The notes under the pieces were generated by a model. That model was not told the origin of the DNA. It was given only the letters and a program-made list of their open reading frames with translations, and ran no database searches. Shown piece by piece: positions 25,201 to 39,975 of a DNA stretch of 50,771 bases. The stretch spans positions 516,483-567,253 of the forward strand of contig BMAT01013151.1 of assembly GCA_019649035.1 (NCBI GenBank). The letters run 5' to 3'. The translations under genes and the position numbers were made by a program. Position 1 is the stretch's first letter. Each line of letters starts with the position of its first letter. The stretch comes from Elysia marginata. Taxonomy: Eukaryota > Mollusca > Gastropoda > Plakobranchidae.

Positions 25201-28200
25201 ACAGATAACTCCTCTCCTGGTAGAAATGGTGGTAAGGAAAATAAAGGGGACGGAAAGAGGGGGGGGGGGTGCACAATTAGATTTCTAATTCAATAATTTT
25301 TACATTGTGTAGAGACTGCTGTATGGTCAAAAAGTATTCCTGATTTAGCAAGGCCACATGAAATCAAGAGGTTAATAATTTTAAGTACAAGGTTAAAAGA
25401 TCACTTGATAGTACCTGTCTCATTTTTTTTTTTTTTTGCTTCATTAAAGAACTTAACAAATGAATATCAGCATTTCTCCTAGTTTAAATATGCTCAAACA
25501 AAGGCTTGTTCCAATACATTTATTCTGCAGTGTCAAGGTGTAAGGCAAACAGGGCAAAATCAGGGATGTGGGAAATCTGCTTAAAATGGTAATTTTATAT
25601 GCTTAAAACATTACACACACAATTCTGCATATCGATGGAAGGCACATCAAAGCCCTGATCTTAATATAGATAAAGAAGGCACATCAGAGGTTTGATGTGC
25701 CTGCCATTGATATTTATTGTTTTTTAACTGCAAAACAAAGAGCAAGTTTCTGGTGCTTGGTGTCTTTGATTAAATAAGCAGTAATATGAACAATTAAGAA
25801 TTATTACCATTTTGTATGCGAGACATGATATCAATGGCAAAGAGAACAAATTTGTCTATGCTCTCTGACTCTAAGACATCAGCTACATCAGCACGGCAGG
25901 AAACCTGTTGATCTTTCACCTGCAAGAGATTGGTAATTCTCTCTTGACACATAATAGATTGGAAATGATGTCAAATCTTATCTTCATAATTGTTTTTTTG
26001 CCCTAATCGCAAAATATTACCCATGAATACTGGCCTTTTTTTATGTCGTAAGCTTTATTCTTAAAAACCCCCATAAAACATGTATTAAATAAATGTAAAG
26101 ATAACGAACGATACAGATCAATAAAATTTTCTCATACTTATATATAAAGATGGTCACTTTTAACTCTTCAACCGACATACCTAATAGTGGATGCTCCCAT
26201 TGTAGGATGCCTCTAGCCTTTATGTAATTTGTTCAGAAATTTAGACTGACCATTATGTTAAACAAGAGGAAAAAACCTATCGAAAATGAAAAAAAAAGAA
26301 AGTGTAAGAATTAAACTAATTAATCATTTATCAATGTTAATGCAACATTACTCTAATCTTGGCATGATTACGAGTTGGTACAATTTTTACGCAACAAGTA
26401 AAACTTGAGAATTTACTAAAGAAGTAAAACTCCATACTATGTGTCTTTTGCGAGTTTTGAGGTCAATGACCAAAGTCTGACACTTGTCGGGAAAGTGTTT
26501 CAGCACAACACCACTCTGGCTCTCCAACGACGTGTAGGTATAGTCCACAAGAGCACCAGTTGTTAAAACCTTTGAAAACAAGAACACCAGTTGTTAAAAC
26601 CTTTGAAAACAAAAAAATAAAAACAGAACAAAAATATTGATTCAGATACCTACATAATATTCTTCATAATACTTCTTAGTTTGAGAGACTTTGATCGAAT
26701 TGAACAATCTAGAAAAATTACAGTATATGTTGTTTTACCTACCAACTGCGATTGGCTGTTAAAACATGAAGTTTTGCCAAGGGAAATTATGACACAAAAA
26801 ACTAACATTCACACTTCTTGAGCTTAGAATTTTAAATGTGATTGAAAATAACAAATAGAAACTAAAATTTTGCTACTTTTCTTAACAGTTCATCAATAAT
26901 TTGTTGATCTGGATTGCCCAATTTCTTGCTTCTTTGTCTAAAAAAAAGAATGGCAAGTTTAATAAATTTTGTACTTTGGCTAATGTCATTTTCTTTTCTT
27001 TCAAAATATCAGTATAGTATATATGGAAAACAATATGCAGAGAAATCATAGCTGTTCAAAACATCTATAAAATTTAAAAATTAAAAAGATTCATGAAAAT
27101 ATACCTCAGGGAAACCAGCAATCACAAACATTGGAAAGATTGACGATGGTTGAACATTCTGAAAGAGAGTAAGAGATAAATATTTCTATACTCTTCGTTT
27201 CAACGTCTTGTATATACCACAATAAAAAATACAACACAAAGAAAAAAATCTTACTTAACCTCAGAAAGCATTTTACCACTAATTTGGCCATTAACATAAA
27301 ATTGAAAGATTCATTTGACACCACCATCATCATCATCTTCATAACCATCATCATCATCATCGTCGTCGTCGTCATCATCATCATCATCAGTATGCTATTC
27401 TTATTCTCATAATTTTTTTCTTGCAGTTGTTATTTTTCTACGCTACCTTCCACCACTCCATTCCTTTTCGTTCTTGAATGTGTTCTTCTTTGCCTTGCTA
27501 TTTAATCTTAATTCACCATCAGCACAGGTATTGCACATCTATATTTTTAAAAACACAACCATTACTATGACAGTTCAGCTGCACTTAAAGCCATTATAAA
27601 TAAATTTGGAGCTTTCATTGACATATCCTGTGATTATTTACACAGGGTTGTAAATGACGGAAAAAAAAACCCTGAATATGAAATGAGATTCTTACTAGCC
27701 TTAGTGCTTTGGAATCAATAGAACTATAGAGTAACAATAGGCAAAGGCAACGCTCTACAAGGCTTACACTTACAGCAGCAGAACTTGTGCTCTAAATTAT
27801 GTTAAGTACTGCAGAAGGTTACATACAAGCAGGTGTTGAATTACTGATTGATCTTTGTCTAAATGAAATTGAATAAAAAATTTGAGCTGAAATCTATAAT
27901 TTGAGGGGTGAAAAGCTGAAATCAGCAACAAATCTGAGATTTACATCCCTGTTTACATTACTATTTTTGTATTCATAAACATTCTCACATGTTTCAGGCC
28001 CTGAATGCACTGTGAGACGTGCTGCTGTATGGCTTGTTGCCATTGATGTGCACCAAGCAGCATTTCCAGCATGCGGGCCACAGAGCATGCCCATTCAAGG
28101 CCACTTCTAATAATAGAAAAGAAAATCATAATAAACTGATGAGTAAATATTCACAACATCAGAGGCCAAATACAATGAAAATCTTGGTTGGGAAAAGTTT

Positions 28201-31200
28201 GTGATAAAGTTCAAAACATTTTATGTATGTGCACAACTTGTCCAATGAATTGGGCTTAACAGTTGCTCATTTAAATATGAATAAATAAGACAATATACCT
28301 CTCAAGCAACTCGATTGAGATGGATGTTAACAAAATTTTATTTGTGATAACTCTTTTAAAAGAAGATTTTTTCTTCTGTTTCTCTGTATTTAAAATCAGA
28401 AGACTTCTGATATTTTTCTACAAAATTATAACTATAACTTCATGCAATCTTTGATCTTTGGAATTTTAGAAAAATGCATTGTTCAAAATATCAACCACTT
28501 TAATGAGAAAATAATGATCATCAGATTTATTTACACTAGGTATGAAGCAATCTGACCGCATTTATTGAACCAGAATGAGAGCAATTAAAAACAGCAGGAA
28601 AGTGAACAAAAAACTGTATAGGAAAAAGTAAAGGGCTCTAAAGGAAAAGGTATTAAATTGAGTTTAATTTTTTTTTTCAATTGGGGACAAATATATCAAC
28701 AGAGAATGGATTACATATGAATGCCTAAAGAAAAGCAAATATCACAGATTTATCAAAAATTCCAAAATAAATCAATAACAAATGATCATCATCCAGTGAC
28801 ATGCTTTGAAGCGTCGGCGATCATGTTTCTCCATAACTCCCGATATCCCATAGCTGTCATTGTCTCTGTCGAACTTCCAGATCCCAGCCAGAGCTTTAGT
28901 CCATCCATCATTTTTTCCCTTTGTTTTCCCCTGCCTCTTTTTCCATCAAGCTTTCCTGTTGTTATGAGATGTTCTAATTTTTCTCTCCGCATGACATGGC
29001 CTAGAAAAGTGGCTTGACGTTTTCTTATGGTCTTGATAAGTGATCTTCTTGAATTAGCTTCAATTAATACAGTCTCGTTTGACTTTCTCTCTGTCCAAGA
29101 AATTCGGAGCATTCGTCTAAGAAACCACATTTCTGTTGCCTCAAGTTTTGCTTCCATTTGTTTTGATATGGTCCATGCTTCGCATCCATACAAAAAAATT
29201 GGTTCTATGTAGCATTGGAGGACTCTTTTCCTTGTTTGGATAGAAATATGTTTATTTGTTAGGACTGCTCTCATCTTCTGAAAGCTGGTCTTTGCATGTG
29301 CAATTCTAGCTGCTATTTCATTGTTGTTTCTACCGTCGCTTGTTATTATTGTTCCCAAGTATTTAAATTTATCCTGCTGTTTAAGTTTAGCATCATTGAT
29401 GAATATGTCACATTTTGGGGGTTCTTGTTTCCGACTGATTACCATCACTTCTGTCTTTTTACTGTTCAGATCTAGTCCTTTTTTCCTGCTCTCCTCTTCC
29501 ACAATGTTAAGGAGCTTTTGCAAGTCATCTTTGTTTTCTGCAATTAATACTGTATCATCAGCATATATTATGTTGTTGACGTTATATCCTCCCACCTTAA
29601 TTCCTGGACAGTTTTCTAGGTTTTGCATGATTATCTCACTGTAAAGAGAGAATAAATCTGGAGAAAGGACACAGCCTTGTCTTACACCCCTTTTAATGCG
29701 CTGAAATGAGCTTGTTTCATTTCCAACTCTCATTGCTGCTGTTTGTTCCCAGTATATGTTTTTTATGATCCTGAAGTCTTTTCCGTCAATGTTTAACTGC
29801 TCAAGTTGCATAATTATCTCGTCGTGGCGTACTCTATCAAAAGCTTTGGTGTAATCAATGAAACAAAGATATACATCTTTTTGAACTTCTAGAGCACGTT
29901 CAATTAAGACTCGAAGATTGTAAATGGCATTTGATGTTCCTTTTCCCTCTATAAATCCACATTGTTCTTCTGCTATTTGTGGTTTTATTTTGTTCCTTAC
30001 CCTCAGCATTACTATCCGTAGCAATATTTTGGTGACATGACTCATAAGGCTGATTGTTCTGTGTAATTCACATTCAGTTGCTCCTGACAAACAAATGATG
30101 CTGATTTAAAATACAGAGGAAAAGAAGAAAAAAACAGGCCACTTTCTCAAACTAGAATTTCTGGGATAGGACTTATTTAAACTGGTCAAGAAGCATATAA
30201 ATTTACCTCTCAAATGCTTTAGCACCAAAAGAAAAGAGATGTGCCACAGTCTGTTGGCCCGTAACGGAAGCAGAGGTAGCTGCTTTGGCCTCAGCACTAC
30301 CCATGCTCTGAGTGGATATGTCAGCCATCTGGTCATTGACAAATAAATTGCATGTCATGTAGATTTTATGGCATGATCTTCAGAATTTCACAAAGGGTAA
30401 AACACAATTTACTTTACACCTGACACTTTATACGACAATGACACATGATGTTTGGAGCATTCAATATTTCTAAAAATTTGGATACCTACAGGCTCTAAGC
30501 CTTTCAGTACATTTTAGTCTTAAAAAATGCTTGCCAAATGAACAACCAAGTTGAAATGAGAGAATTGAACGAGGAAAAACAAACAAACACTAGTGTAAAA
30601 ATCCAAGTACTTACTCTTGTGTCACTGTGAGCCAACAGGCGTCCCATCAGCTGTAGTGCTAAATGGTGAGTATTGAGTTCATGGCCCTGGTCTCCCCTAA
30701 GCACACATAGATATTCACAGAAAGTTGTGTTACACGCCAGACAAAGCATATCACAAAGAAAAAAAACTGTAATAAAAAAAAACCATCCCTTCAAAACACA
30801 TCATGTTTTTCAGAAAGTCATTTTTGTTTTCATAGCAATTTAATTGTTGTAAAAATAACTTATGGTCCAGTGCAAGTAAATAAAATCTATACCATATATG
30901 TGCTGGAACAGTTGTTTTTTCTTTTTAGTATGTCAGTATTGTTCACTGGTATTGTTAGTAGGCCTACAGGCCTTGATTGTTGTTTTTTAAGTTAAACAAT
31001 TTGAGTTAAATTGATGACTATAATTTATGGTTCAATTTAAGGTGAGTTTAGTCAGGGTCTCTTTTTTGCTACCTAAGGTTGCAATATAAATTTATAGTAT
31101 TTTATACAGCGTTAACAGCTCTCACAACAACTGAGTTGTTGACCTAGAGACCTTAGCAGTGTTCTGAAAAGTCAAGTATAGTATTTTATAATATCTAGAA

Positions 31201-34200
31201 TTTTAGTTTTTCACTGCAGAACACAGCAAGCAGTTGACGAGTAAAGTTGTAGATTTTCACCTTGAAAGCCCACAGTCTGTAAGTTGTATTTGTTTTATTT
31301 TTTACTTCTATCTTTAATTTAGAGTTAGATACATAATGGATGTTGTAGATGCTTATAATAGAAGCCATTTCGCTATAGCTTTAATATGTAGAATCTGGAT
31401 CTGGACTCTAGCCATTTTATTAAATAATCGCTTTGCGTTAAAGCTTTGATAAGCTCAATGTGCAGATACTTTACAGTACGACTCTTTGTCAAGAAAGTAA
31501 TAATAAGTTTTCCCATAGTTACGAGGCTACTGAATAGGAAAGTTCTTTTTAGTTTGTTGCAATTGTTACTTTTAGAGAGTTGCCCTCGCCAAGTTTGAGT
31601 TTTAATAGCTAATTTCTACATTAATTTAAAGGGAATTAATCCCCTAATGATACTATAATTTTATTGCGTCAGTTTATGGCAGTTATTCTATAATGTTACC
31701 GCTGTGTAGTTATTTTCTAGTCACTGACTGAGTCAGAATAATCTTCAAGTTCAATGTTTTCACTTAGCTTGTTAAGATTATCATAGTGTTTGCTTTTTCA
31801 TGTAAGATGATTTGATGATGAAGTAGGGAGTTTTCTTTGTGATAATTATGAGGAGTAGTCCTTTTGTTAACTGCATAGTAAAGCACAATTGTTGGTTATT
31901 ATCTAAGTGTTTATAGAGCTGTGATCTGATGCAACTTAGTTCAGGGTGAGCTTACGTGAATCTGTGAAACCTACAGTGAAATAGTTTCATGCTGCAATGT
32001 TTTATGTTTTGAATAAACTTGGTGTAGAAGTTAATTATAAGAGCTAAGAAGTTAGATTCCCTTTTATTTATTAAAATTTTGTATAAGTACTTTTAAGTCA
32101 TCTAAGTTGATATAGTTAAACCTGAGTTCTTGTTCTACCTTTGAGTTTACGTGAAAGACTGGAATTTTTTGTACGATTATTGTATTAGGCTTTTCTCTTT
32201 TGTCTCCAGTTTTTCACCGTTTACACTTAACATTTTGCGATATGGAAATAAAGTGATTTTGGTGACACTACTGCGTTGCTATTCCTTGAGTGCACGAGGC
32301 AGTATAATATAAATGCACAGCAGGCTGTTTTAAGAAAATGGACGATTTCAATCATGGTGGTAAATATAGACCAACATTTTTCTTGTCATTATTTGAAAAG
32401 TTAATGATCCAGTTCATGTTACAAAACCATAACATCAATGCAAAAAAAGGATATAAAAAAAGAAATTAAATATTACCAAAGGTGATTACGCTATCTCCTT
32501 TATTCATAGAAAACCTTTTCTATTTGGAGTGGTTCCTCAAACCTAGTCTTCTTTCTCCGATCATCAGTCTGAATAGTGTGCATACGTTTAAGATGTCTTT
32601 TACCCAAAGCAACCATACCATCATCCCCAAAAAATGGCTGGGAACAGGAAACTTAACGAGGCAGCTGGTTTGTTTGGTTTGCATGTCTTTTCTTATGCTT
32701 TTGTTTAGCTTGGTATGAGGTCTCATTTATAAGGCATCATGCTTGACAGTCCTTGATTTGGTTGTGTCTATTGGTATATTTATTTTTCAAACATCAGGCA
32801 GAAAAAAAAACCCACTATTCTACACACAATCAGCTAAATAGATATAAACAAAGGCTGAGTAAAAAAAAAATTTTTTAAATAAACAGTAAGTTTGAGTATG
32901 TATCACGGAGAAGCAGGGTCCTATTTCAACTCAATGAAGACTCAGTGGACATCAACGATCTTAAGGGCCACAACGAATACAAGTGTTCATGAATTTTAGG
33001 ATTGTTTTTGTTGTGTAAGATATTCAGTTATTACACCACAGCAGGTTATTAGTTAAAATAGGAATATTTTGTTGAAATTAGTTCCTCAGCTTGTTAAGCC
33101 ATCACATGCTGTTGCAACTTTAATGAAATAAACACACTGTCGCAGATACCTTGACACTTTGAGTAAACGATTCAAGAAGTCTTCGGTACAAAAGTTGTAT
33201 CCACACTCTGAAGTATGTTCCTGGAGAGAGAGAGAGCACATAAGATAAAATGAGAATATTACAAATTATAATTTTCACTCAACAAAATTGACCTTTATTG
33301 TTTTCATGTGTCACAATTAAAACAACACCTGATTCTTAGCTACATTACAAAATTTTCTAAACGGTCGCATATGAAAGCATGAGATTGTTTCAAGCTTAAG
33401 ACAGGATTTCTATCATAGCCTTTATATTTTAGATATCAATGTCAGAAAACCAGGTTATTTCTGATAAGTAAAGTGTGACATATTCTAAACAATAAGAATA
33501 TTTCATACCAACAATAGACGGCTACCACAAGAGTTATGAGCCTTCCAATCAGTTCGGACAGCATTTTTATTGAAGGACTAAAGGGATTGTTGCAATATTG
33601 TAGGTAAAGTGGAACGTAAAATTTTGTAGAGGTGCCATCTTAATCAGTCACATTAAAGAGGTCTTTACTTATATTACTTTTAGATAATTTATCAGCTCAA
33701 TACATTTAGCTGCGCCTCTTGCTAGGTAGATGAGTATAAAGAATTAAAAAACTGCATTCCAAGCTCAACATATAAATAAGTAAGCTAAAAATAATTTTAA
33801 AAAAAATTAAATGCAACTTCAAGACTGACCTTTTTCGATTTGCTTGGCATGACAGCACCAAGCAGTCCCATGATCCTCTCTTGAGAATGCATAGCGAATG
33901 TCCGTTCTCTTCTTTTCTCCAACGGCACCTCTTCCCCCTCACCTGATAAGAAAAATAATCATTTAGTAGCAGCTCATGCATATATCAGACACAAAGTTTT
34001 TATTCTATTAATTCAAAATGATTATTCTTACAAAAAAATGAACATGACTTTAGCATTGGCTCGAAACAAAATTGTGATAACTGATTTAAATCATAAAATG
34101 AAGCCAAACCGGGGTTTTAAAGTTATAAATGACCTAATTATAAAAGACTGTCAATTAGGCCTGATAATTCCAATGACGAAAAATATCACATCTCATGCAG

Positions 34201-37200
34201 CTCATCAAATAAANNNNNNNNNNNNNNNNNNNNNNNNNNNNNNNNNCCCCCCCCCCCCCCCCCCCAAAGAGGAGTGAAAATCTGTACCTCTACCCAGCCT
34301 GTTCAGCCTAAAAACTGCTCACAAGGCAGAGTACTTGACCACCAGGACCTACCCATTGACCAGGCCTGAGCCTATCGTCTTTAAGGACTATAAAAAACTC
34401 AACATATAAAAAGTTTTTAAATCAGAGGTAACAACTGACTGCCCACTGATAGAAAACCATCTGTAATAGCTGAGCACCTGTTGAAAGAAAACCACTTGTA
34501 GCAATGGAACACACAATGACAGTCTTCACAAGGACCGCTGCCTCTCAGGCCATATACCCATCCTTTCAGGCTGTAAGCCTTCCATCACTACAGACACCCC
34601 CTAGCTTTCTTAGCCTCACATTAACTGCCAGTTTTAACTGACATGTTTAACTGGTTAAAACAGTATTAAGCATCACATGGTCACAGCTGCTCTGTTGAGC
34701 GTGAGGTCTATGCTGCTCAGTTCTATGGAAATGTTTTACTACAACAGGACACAGGTTAAGCGTAGGCTAGGTACTAACCTTCAATCTCACATGACACCTG
34801 GTCGAGGCAGTAAATAGCCTGATCTAAGCACTGTTGCTGTAACTGACACGCAACTTTGAAGTAGTCAGGGTCCATGAATGTGAAGCCTGTTTCCTGGCTG
34901 TAGACAGCGTCGCTGAGTGTCAAGGTCAGTGATGCATACAATAACCAGGCGTGCTGGTGGATGTAGGCCTGTAAAGCACTGCTGCAGGACGGATTTGTCT
35001 TGACTGGAACCACTGGTGGCAAATGAAAGATTCAACACAAATCAGTAAATATCTGAACCAATACAATCAAGTGAAAAGATCTTCATATTAATTGAAGAGG
35101 TGAAACTAGAACATTTGCAGGAGTAAATGTACTAATCTTTGCAAAATTTAAAAGACATTTCTATGTGAAGATAATTATGTATTTTAACAGTGTTTACGAA
35201 ACAATATTTTCCCGAAATATCTAGAATGCCATTGTGACCGGCAACAGTCCAAATATTATAAGTTTAGTAGATAATCAAAAGAAAAGAGAATACCTACACA
35301 AGAAAGAAGCTTAGTATTCCAAAAACTGTTGAGTTGGACAGCAAAATAGAGAAAAATAGAAAGATAACTCACACTTCGTCATTGGAATCTTTGTAACATC
35401 ATGCTTGTCTGTGTGCCTGGATAGGTTCAGAGAGAGAAAAAAACGAGCAATCGATAACTTGTTACAAATTTTAACCCTCCTTCCCAATCTTGAGCAATTG
35501 ATGTGTCTACCAACATGACCAAACAAAATATAATAATTATTATAATAAATTTAAGAGGTACATGTAATAAATAGTTCTCTGGTTCATAAAAATACTTTGA
35601 AATATTGGGAAGCTTGGCAGGGAACAATTATTGTAAACTTTAAAATGAAAGGAAGGTACCTTTATCTTTAAAAACAGAGTCACAAAAAAATGAGCTAAAA
35701 GCTAAGGAAGCATACTATGAGAAAACTCACCCAGGTGGAAACTTTTGTTTGACATGGCAACCTAGACATAGATCAAAATCATCACACTCATTACAGTGGA
35801 TTCTGGAGGAAACAATGAACCCCTGGCAAGTGTTGCACTTGTACCTGTAGATGATTTAGATAAAATGTAAATGAGAGCCTTTGGAAGAAAAGCAACACAA
35901 TATGAGGAAATTTCCCATGTCATGAGTTCATATAGCCGAAGTGAATTAAAAAAAAAATTTGTAGGAATTTGGTACCAGAAACATAACAGAAAAAAGAGCC
36001 GTGAACATTTAATCAAAGAAAAAAAAACCTTTTTAAAAACTGAAAAAAAAATGGTATATACTATGTCATCATGTATTTGAATCTAAAAGAAAATGGAAAA
36101 TTTACATGCATTTATAAAAACTTAAATTTGATAAATTATTGCTAAATTTGAAGGCGTACAAAATCATAGCACTGTGTAACCCTTTAAAACCAAAATATTC
36201 TTTGATGCACAAAATGACTTTTTCTTCCTATAGATTATGCTGGATAGACAAAAATTTGCCAGGAATAAAAAATTTTTTTGCAGTACCCGGACCAAAATCT
36301 CCCTGAAACAAAATAACTTTTGAAACGTCAAGACCAAAATTTGTCTAAAACAAAGTAATTCTTCAAACTCCAGGGCCAAAATTTGCCTCTGCCGTTACTA
36401 GAGTATTTGTTTAAAGGGATTCTACTGCAACAGTCTGTGCTGAGCAAAGGTGACATACACAAGGTGAACGATCTCATGGGTGTCTTGGTGCTCTTCAGGC
36501 TCCACCCCACCAATAAAGCAAGCTGTGCACAGATCCATGTCCACACATTGAAGGCAACGGTAGCGGCGACCAGGAAGTGTTGTGCGACACCCGTCACAGG
36601 TGATCTCCACATCCAGGACATCAGAAAAGCGAGCTATAAACCACTTGAAAGCCTGACAAATAAAAAAAAACCAGAGGCATGAATATCATATGAAGTTTAA
36701 AAAAAATAAAAAAGAGATAGTTGTTGCCAAAGTAAAAAAACAAGTGATGAGAATGAGCTGTATCACAAGAAGGGCCCTAAACATGGTCAAGGACAAAATC
36801 TAAAAAATTTCTTAAGTTTTTATACTCAAGGACGTTTGGTCAGTACAGCAAACTTTGGAGAATGCCAACGACACTGAGCTAAGCACCCTAAGACAAAGAC
36901 TGTTGGAGGTAAGAGATCGGGTAGGAGAACTTCTCCCCCAGTGGATTCTAGGACACAGCAATATTGAAGTCAATGAAAAGGCTGAAAACCTTGCCAAACT
37001 TGGCTTAAGATTGAAACAAGATGAAATAACAATAACATACCAAGAGGCTAAAAAAATGATAAAGATGGCGGCAGGAGAAAGGTGGAAGATACACAAAGAT
37101 TTCAACAAAAAAGACTGGGCAGAAAAGAACAAACATCCCTCTTCAGATTAAGAACTGGTCCTAACAGATTGGCAAACGTGTATTCAGAACTTACATGATA

Positions 37201-39941
37201 GAGGATCAGCAATATGCAAGTGCGGAAACTCTACAGAGACAACTTCAGAAATGTTTGCATTACAAAGACTAAAAAGAAGACGTTTGGGGAGTTAACTGTA
37301 TTGGGCCCACTCATAGAACTGAAAATGAAGGGTATTCATTCTTAAAAAACTAAACTTTTGAAGAACACTAAGAAAATTATATGAAGTGTAAAAGTAAAAC
37401 AATAGCATATTACAAACAAAAAAAAAGAGAGTGGGAGAGATCAGGTGATGACGATGAGTTAGAAAACGTTATGAAACCTGAGATATGTAAAAGAAGATGA
37501 AAGAGTATCACATGAAGTGTAAAAGCAAATAGGTCGGTTACTGCAAAGAAACAACAAAGAATCTCAAATGATAAGGATGGAGATAAAAAAAAAGGAAAAC
37601 TCAGGAAAACAGAGATGAGAAAAGTTGTGAAATGCAGCAAAGGAGCAACAAAGACAGCAATTTTGAGAGAAAAAGTGTCAAAGCAAAAAAAAACAAAATT
37701 ATTGAAAAGAAAAAGATTAAGCGATAAGGATGGAGGATTGAAAGAGGATAAGGCCTATAAAGCACTTAAGTTAGGAAAACAGAAAAGTTGTGAAACACAC
37801 CAACTTAATCATCATTATCTCAGCGAGTTTGAGATAGGAAGAAAGCAGGAAATAGAAAGATAGGACAGACATTGAGAGAGAGACATAGAAGACGAGGAAG
37901 GGAAAGGGGAAGAAAAATTGAGAGGGAAGGAGAAAGAGAGAAAAGGAAAAAATGACTGGGTTAATTGAGGAGATAAAAGAGAAAGTGAGAGAGAAATAAA
38001 AAAAAAATTTTTTTTAATTTGAATACGCAAGTTGATCATCTTTATCTTAGAAAGCCAGAATAATTAATTAAAAAAAAAAACCTTTTTGTCACAATTGCTG
38101 TCATTCATGCGTGACATCCAAGAGTCAAAGTCACCAGCAACCTCTTTGAACCAATTCATGTACAAGTTGTACTCTTCCAGCTCTTCCTCCTCCTTGACCT
38201 CAGCCGTACAAATGTCTCGCATCTTCACTGTTTCTGTCAAAGAAAAGAATATATTACGGGCTTCAATAACTATGTCCTCACCAATACGTAACAAAGAAAA
38301 GTTACAGGTGACATGGGAGTTGAATGAATTTTTATATGTAAAGTAGAATCACAAAATGAGTTGAGTCGCAATGATATTTCAACTGTAAAAATTGATATAA
38401 TGATAGTCAAACTTTAACATAAAAAGATTTTCTGGCTTATACTGAAAATTCTTTCATATATACAACCATAAAAGAAAAAAAAACATTTACACAACGGCTG
38501 GAGCTAAGATATTCCAGTGAGGTATTAGTTGTAGTTTTGAACTTTTAAATGCTTTTTTATCATTTTCTTAAAAATGGTTTACACTGATTCCCTATTATCA
38601 AAATGGAGTAAGTCTGATTATCATCAAGATATTAAAAAAATCTTTTTGCTGCCTTAGACAACTTTCAAGTACCTCTCAAATGATGTATATATCTAAAAAT
38701 CAAAATTCCGCAACTAGACTCATTTTGCTACCCATTGCCTCAATGAACTGCTCTAAAACCAACAAAATTATATAAATATCTTTAAAAGTTACTATTGACA
38801 ACAACACGAACAGATTCTTGTGAATGCTTTGCCTGTGGACACCTAAAAAGTTGTTGGTCCCTTGATAACTTTGACATCGAAAAAATTTTTTAAAAATTTT
38901 CGCCGAGTATGTGTTTTAATGGAGATCACTGACTGTAATGTACCTTTGGCAAAATTCATGAACAGCTGAGGAAGCTGCATTTCATGGATGAAGGAAAGAT
39001 CATAGGGCTGAAAAAAAAAACACAAATAAAAATATAAATGAAATATTATTGTGAATGAAATATTATTTTCCACATTGGTTTTGCAACTGGTCCAAATAAG
39101 TCTGACACATAAGAATTTTGAACTCTGAAAACCTGCTTTTAAATCTACATTTGTGCCTCTTTTTTTATATCTTAAACCAAATGAAAAAATACCTTTCGAC
39201 AAAACTGTGATAATTTCAAGAAATTTTTATAGTTAGCACGCTCTTGAAAACTTATTGTAGAATAAATCAAGGCCTGGAAATGTGAAAATTGCCACCTCCG
39301 ATTCATTTTCACTGGTTGTGAGATATTCAATACCCCAAATTTAGAAATCTACAGAAAAAAAAAATAATTAGAGAACTATCAAGACAGAGTAAAACCAATT
39401 TTTAAATGATTTGAGATTGCAAAATTCAATTTGAACAAAAATAAATTGACCAAAAACTTTAAACTTACAGCATTAGAGAGTCGTATATTACATCTTTTCT
39501 TATTTTATTATCAATACAAAAATCAACCTTTTGTCTTCAAATTTTACATCACAAAAAATGTTGAAATCAACGCAAGTAAGGTATTGTTTCGCATTTAAAA
39601 TGCAATTCTAAAAATAACCTTTCCTGATAAAACCTAAAGGTGTACAATATTTGAAACCCAATTGATCAGCCTACCTGCCACTCCACATCCAGCAGGTGCA
39701 AGAGAATGCACTGGAGAATATCATAAGCTGGCGCTTTTTTGCTAGAGACAAAGAAAGAATTTTGATGAAACTATTGATTTTGTAATATTTTGACCAACCA
39801 CGCATATTTGAAAAAAAAAGAAAAAAGGCAAAAATGAAAAAAATCCTTCAATTTAGTATAAGAATATTTATCTTTCTTCAGCAAATCAAATTCGTTAACG
39901 TTGATCAAAATGATCAAAAACCACCAAAGATGTTTACAGTG

Positions 39942-39975
<34 letters not shown>

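Noticed and set aside
26890..26940. Possible extra ZZEF1 exon on minus reading KKLGNPDQQIIDELLRK
   Set aside because: Its open frame needs a phase that does not match exon 25 or 26, and exons 25 and 26 join perfectly without it.
27106..27387. Minus-strand frame of poly-Met/Thr
   Set aside because: Product of a trinucleotide repeat; only the separate 54-base ZZEF1 exon at 27105-27158 is coding, in phase with its neighbours.
28721..29644. Plus-strand frames over the LINE
   Set aside because: Antisense shadows of the reverse transcriptase frame.
31000..32300. Calling a solo LTR
   Set aside because: No TG…CA ends with a matching target duplication could be found.
34038..34277. Open frame crossing the N gap with poly-Pro
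   Set aside because: It depends on N and a poly-C run; no protein signal.
37410..38039. Minus-strand frames rich in Ser, Phe and Leu
   Set aside because: They are translations of a pyrimidine-rich tract, without splice phase or family similarity.
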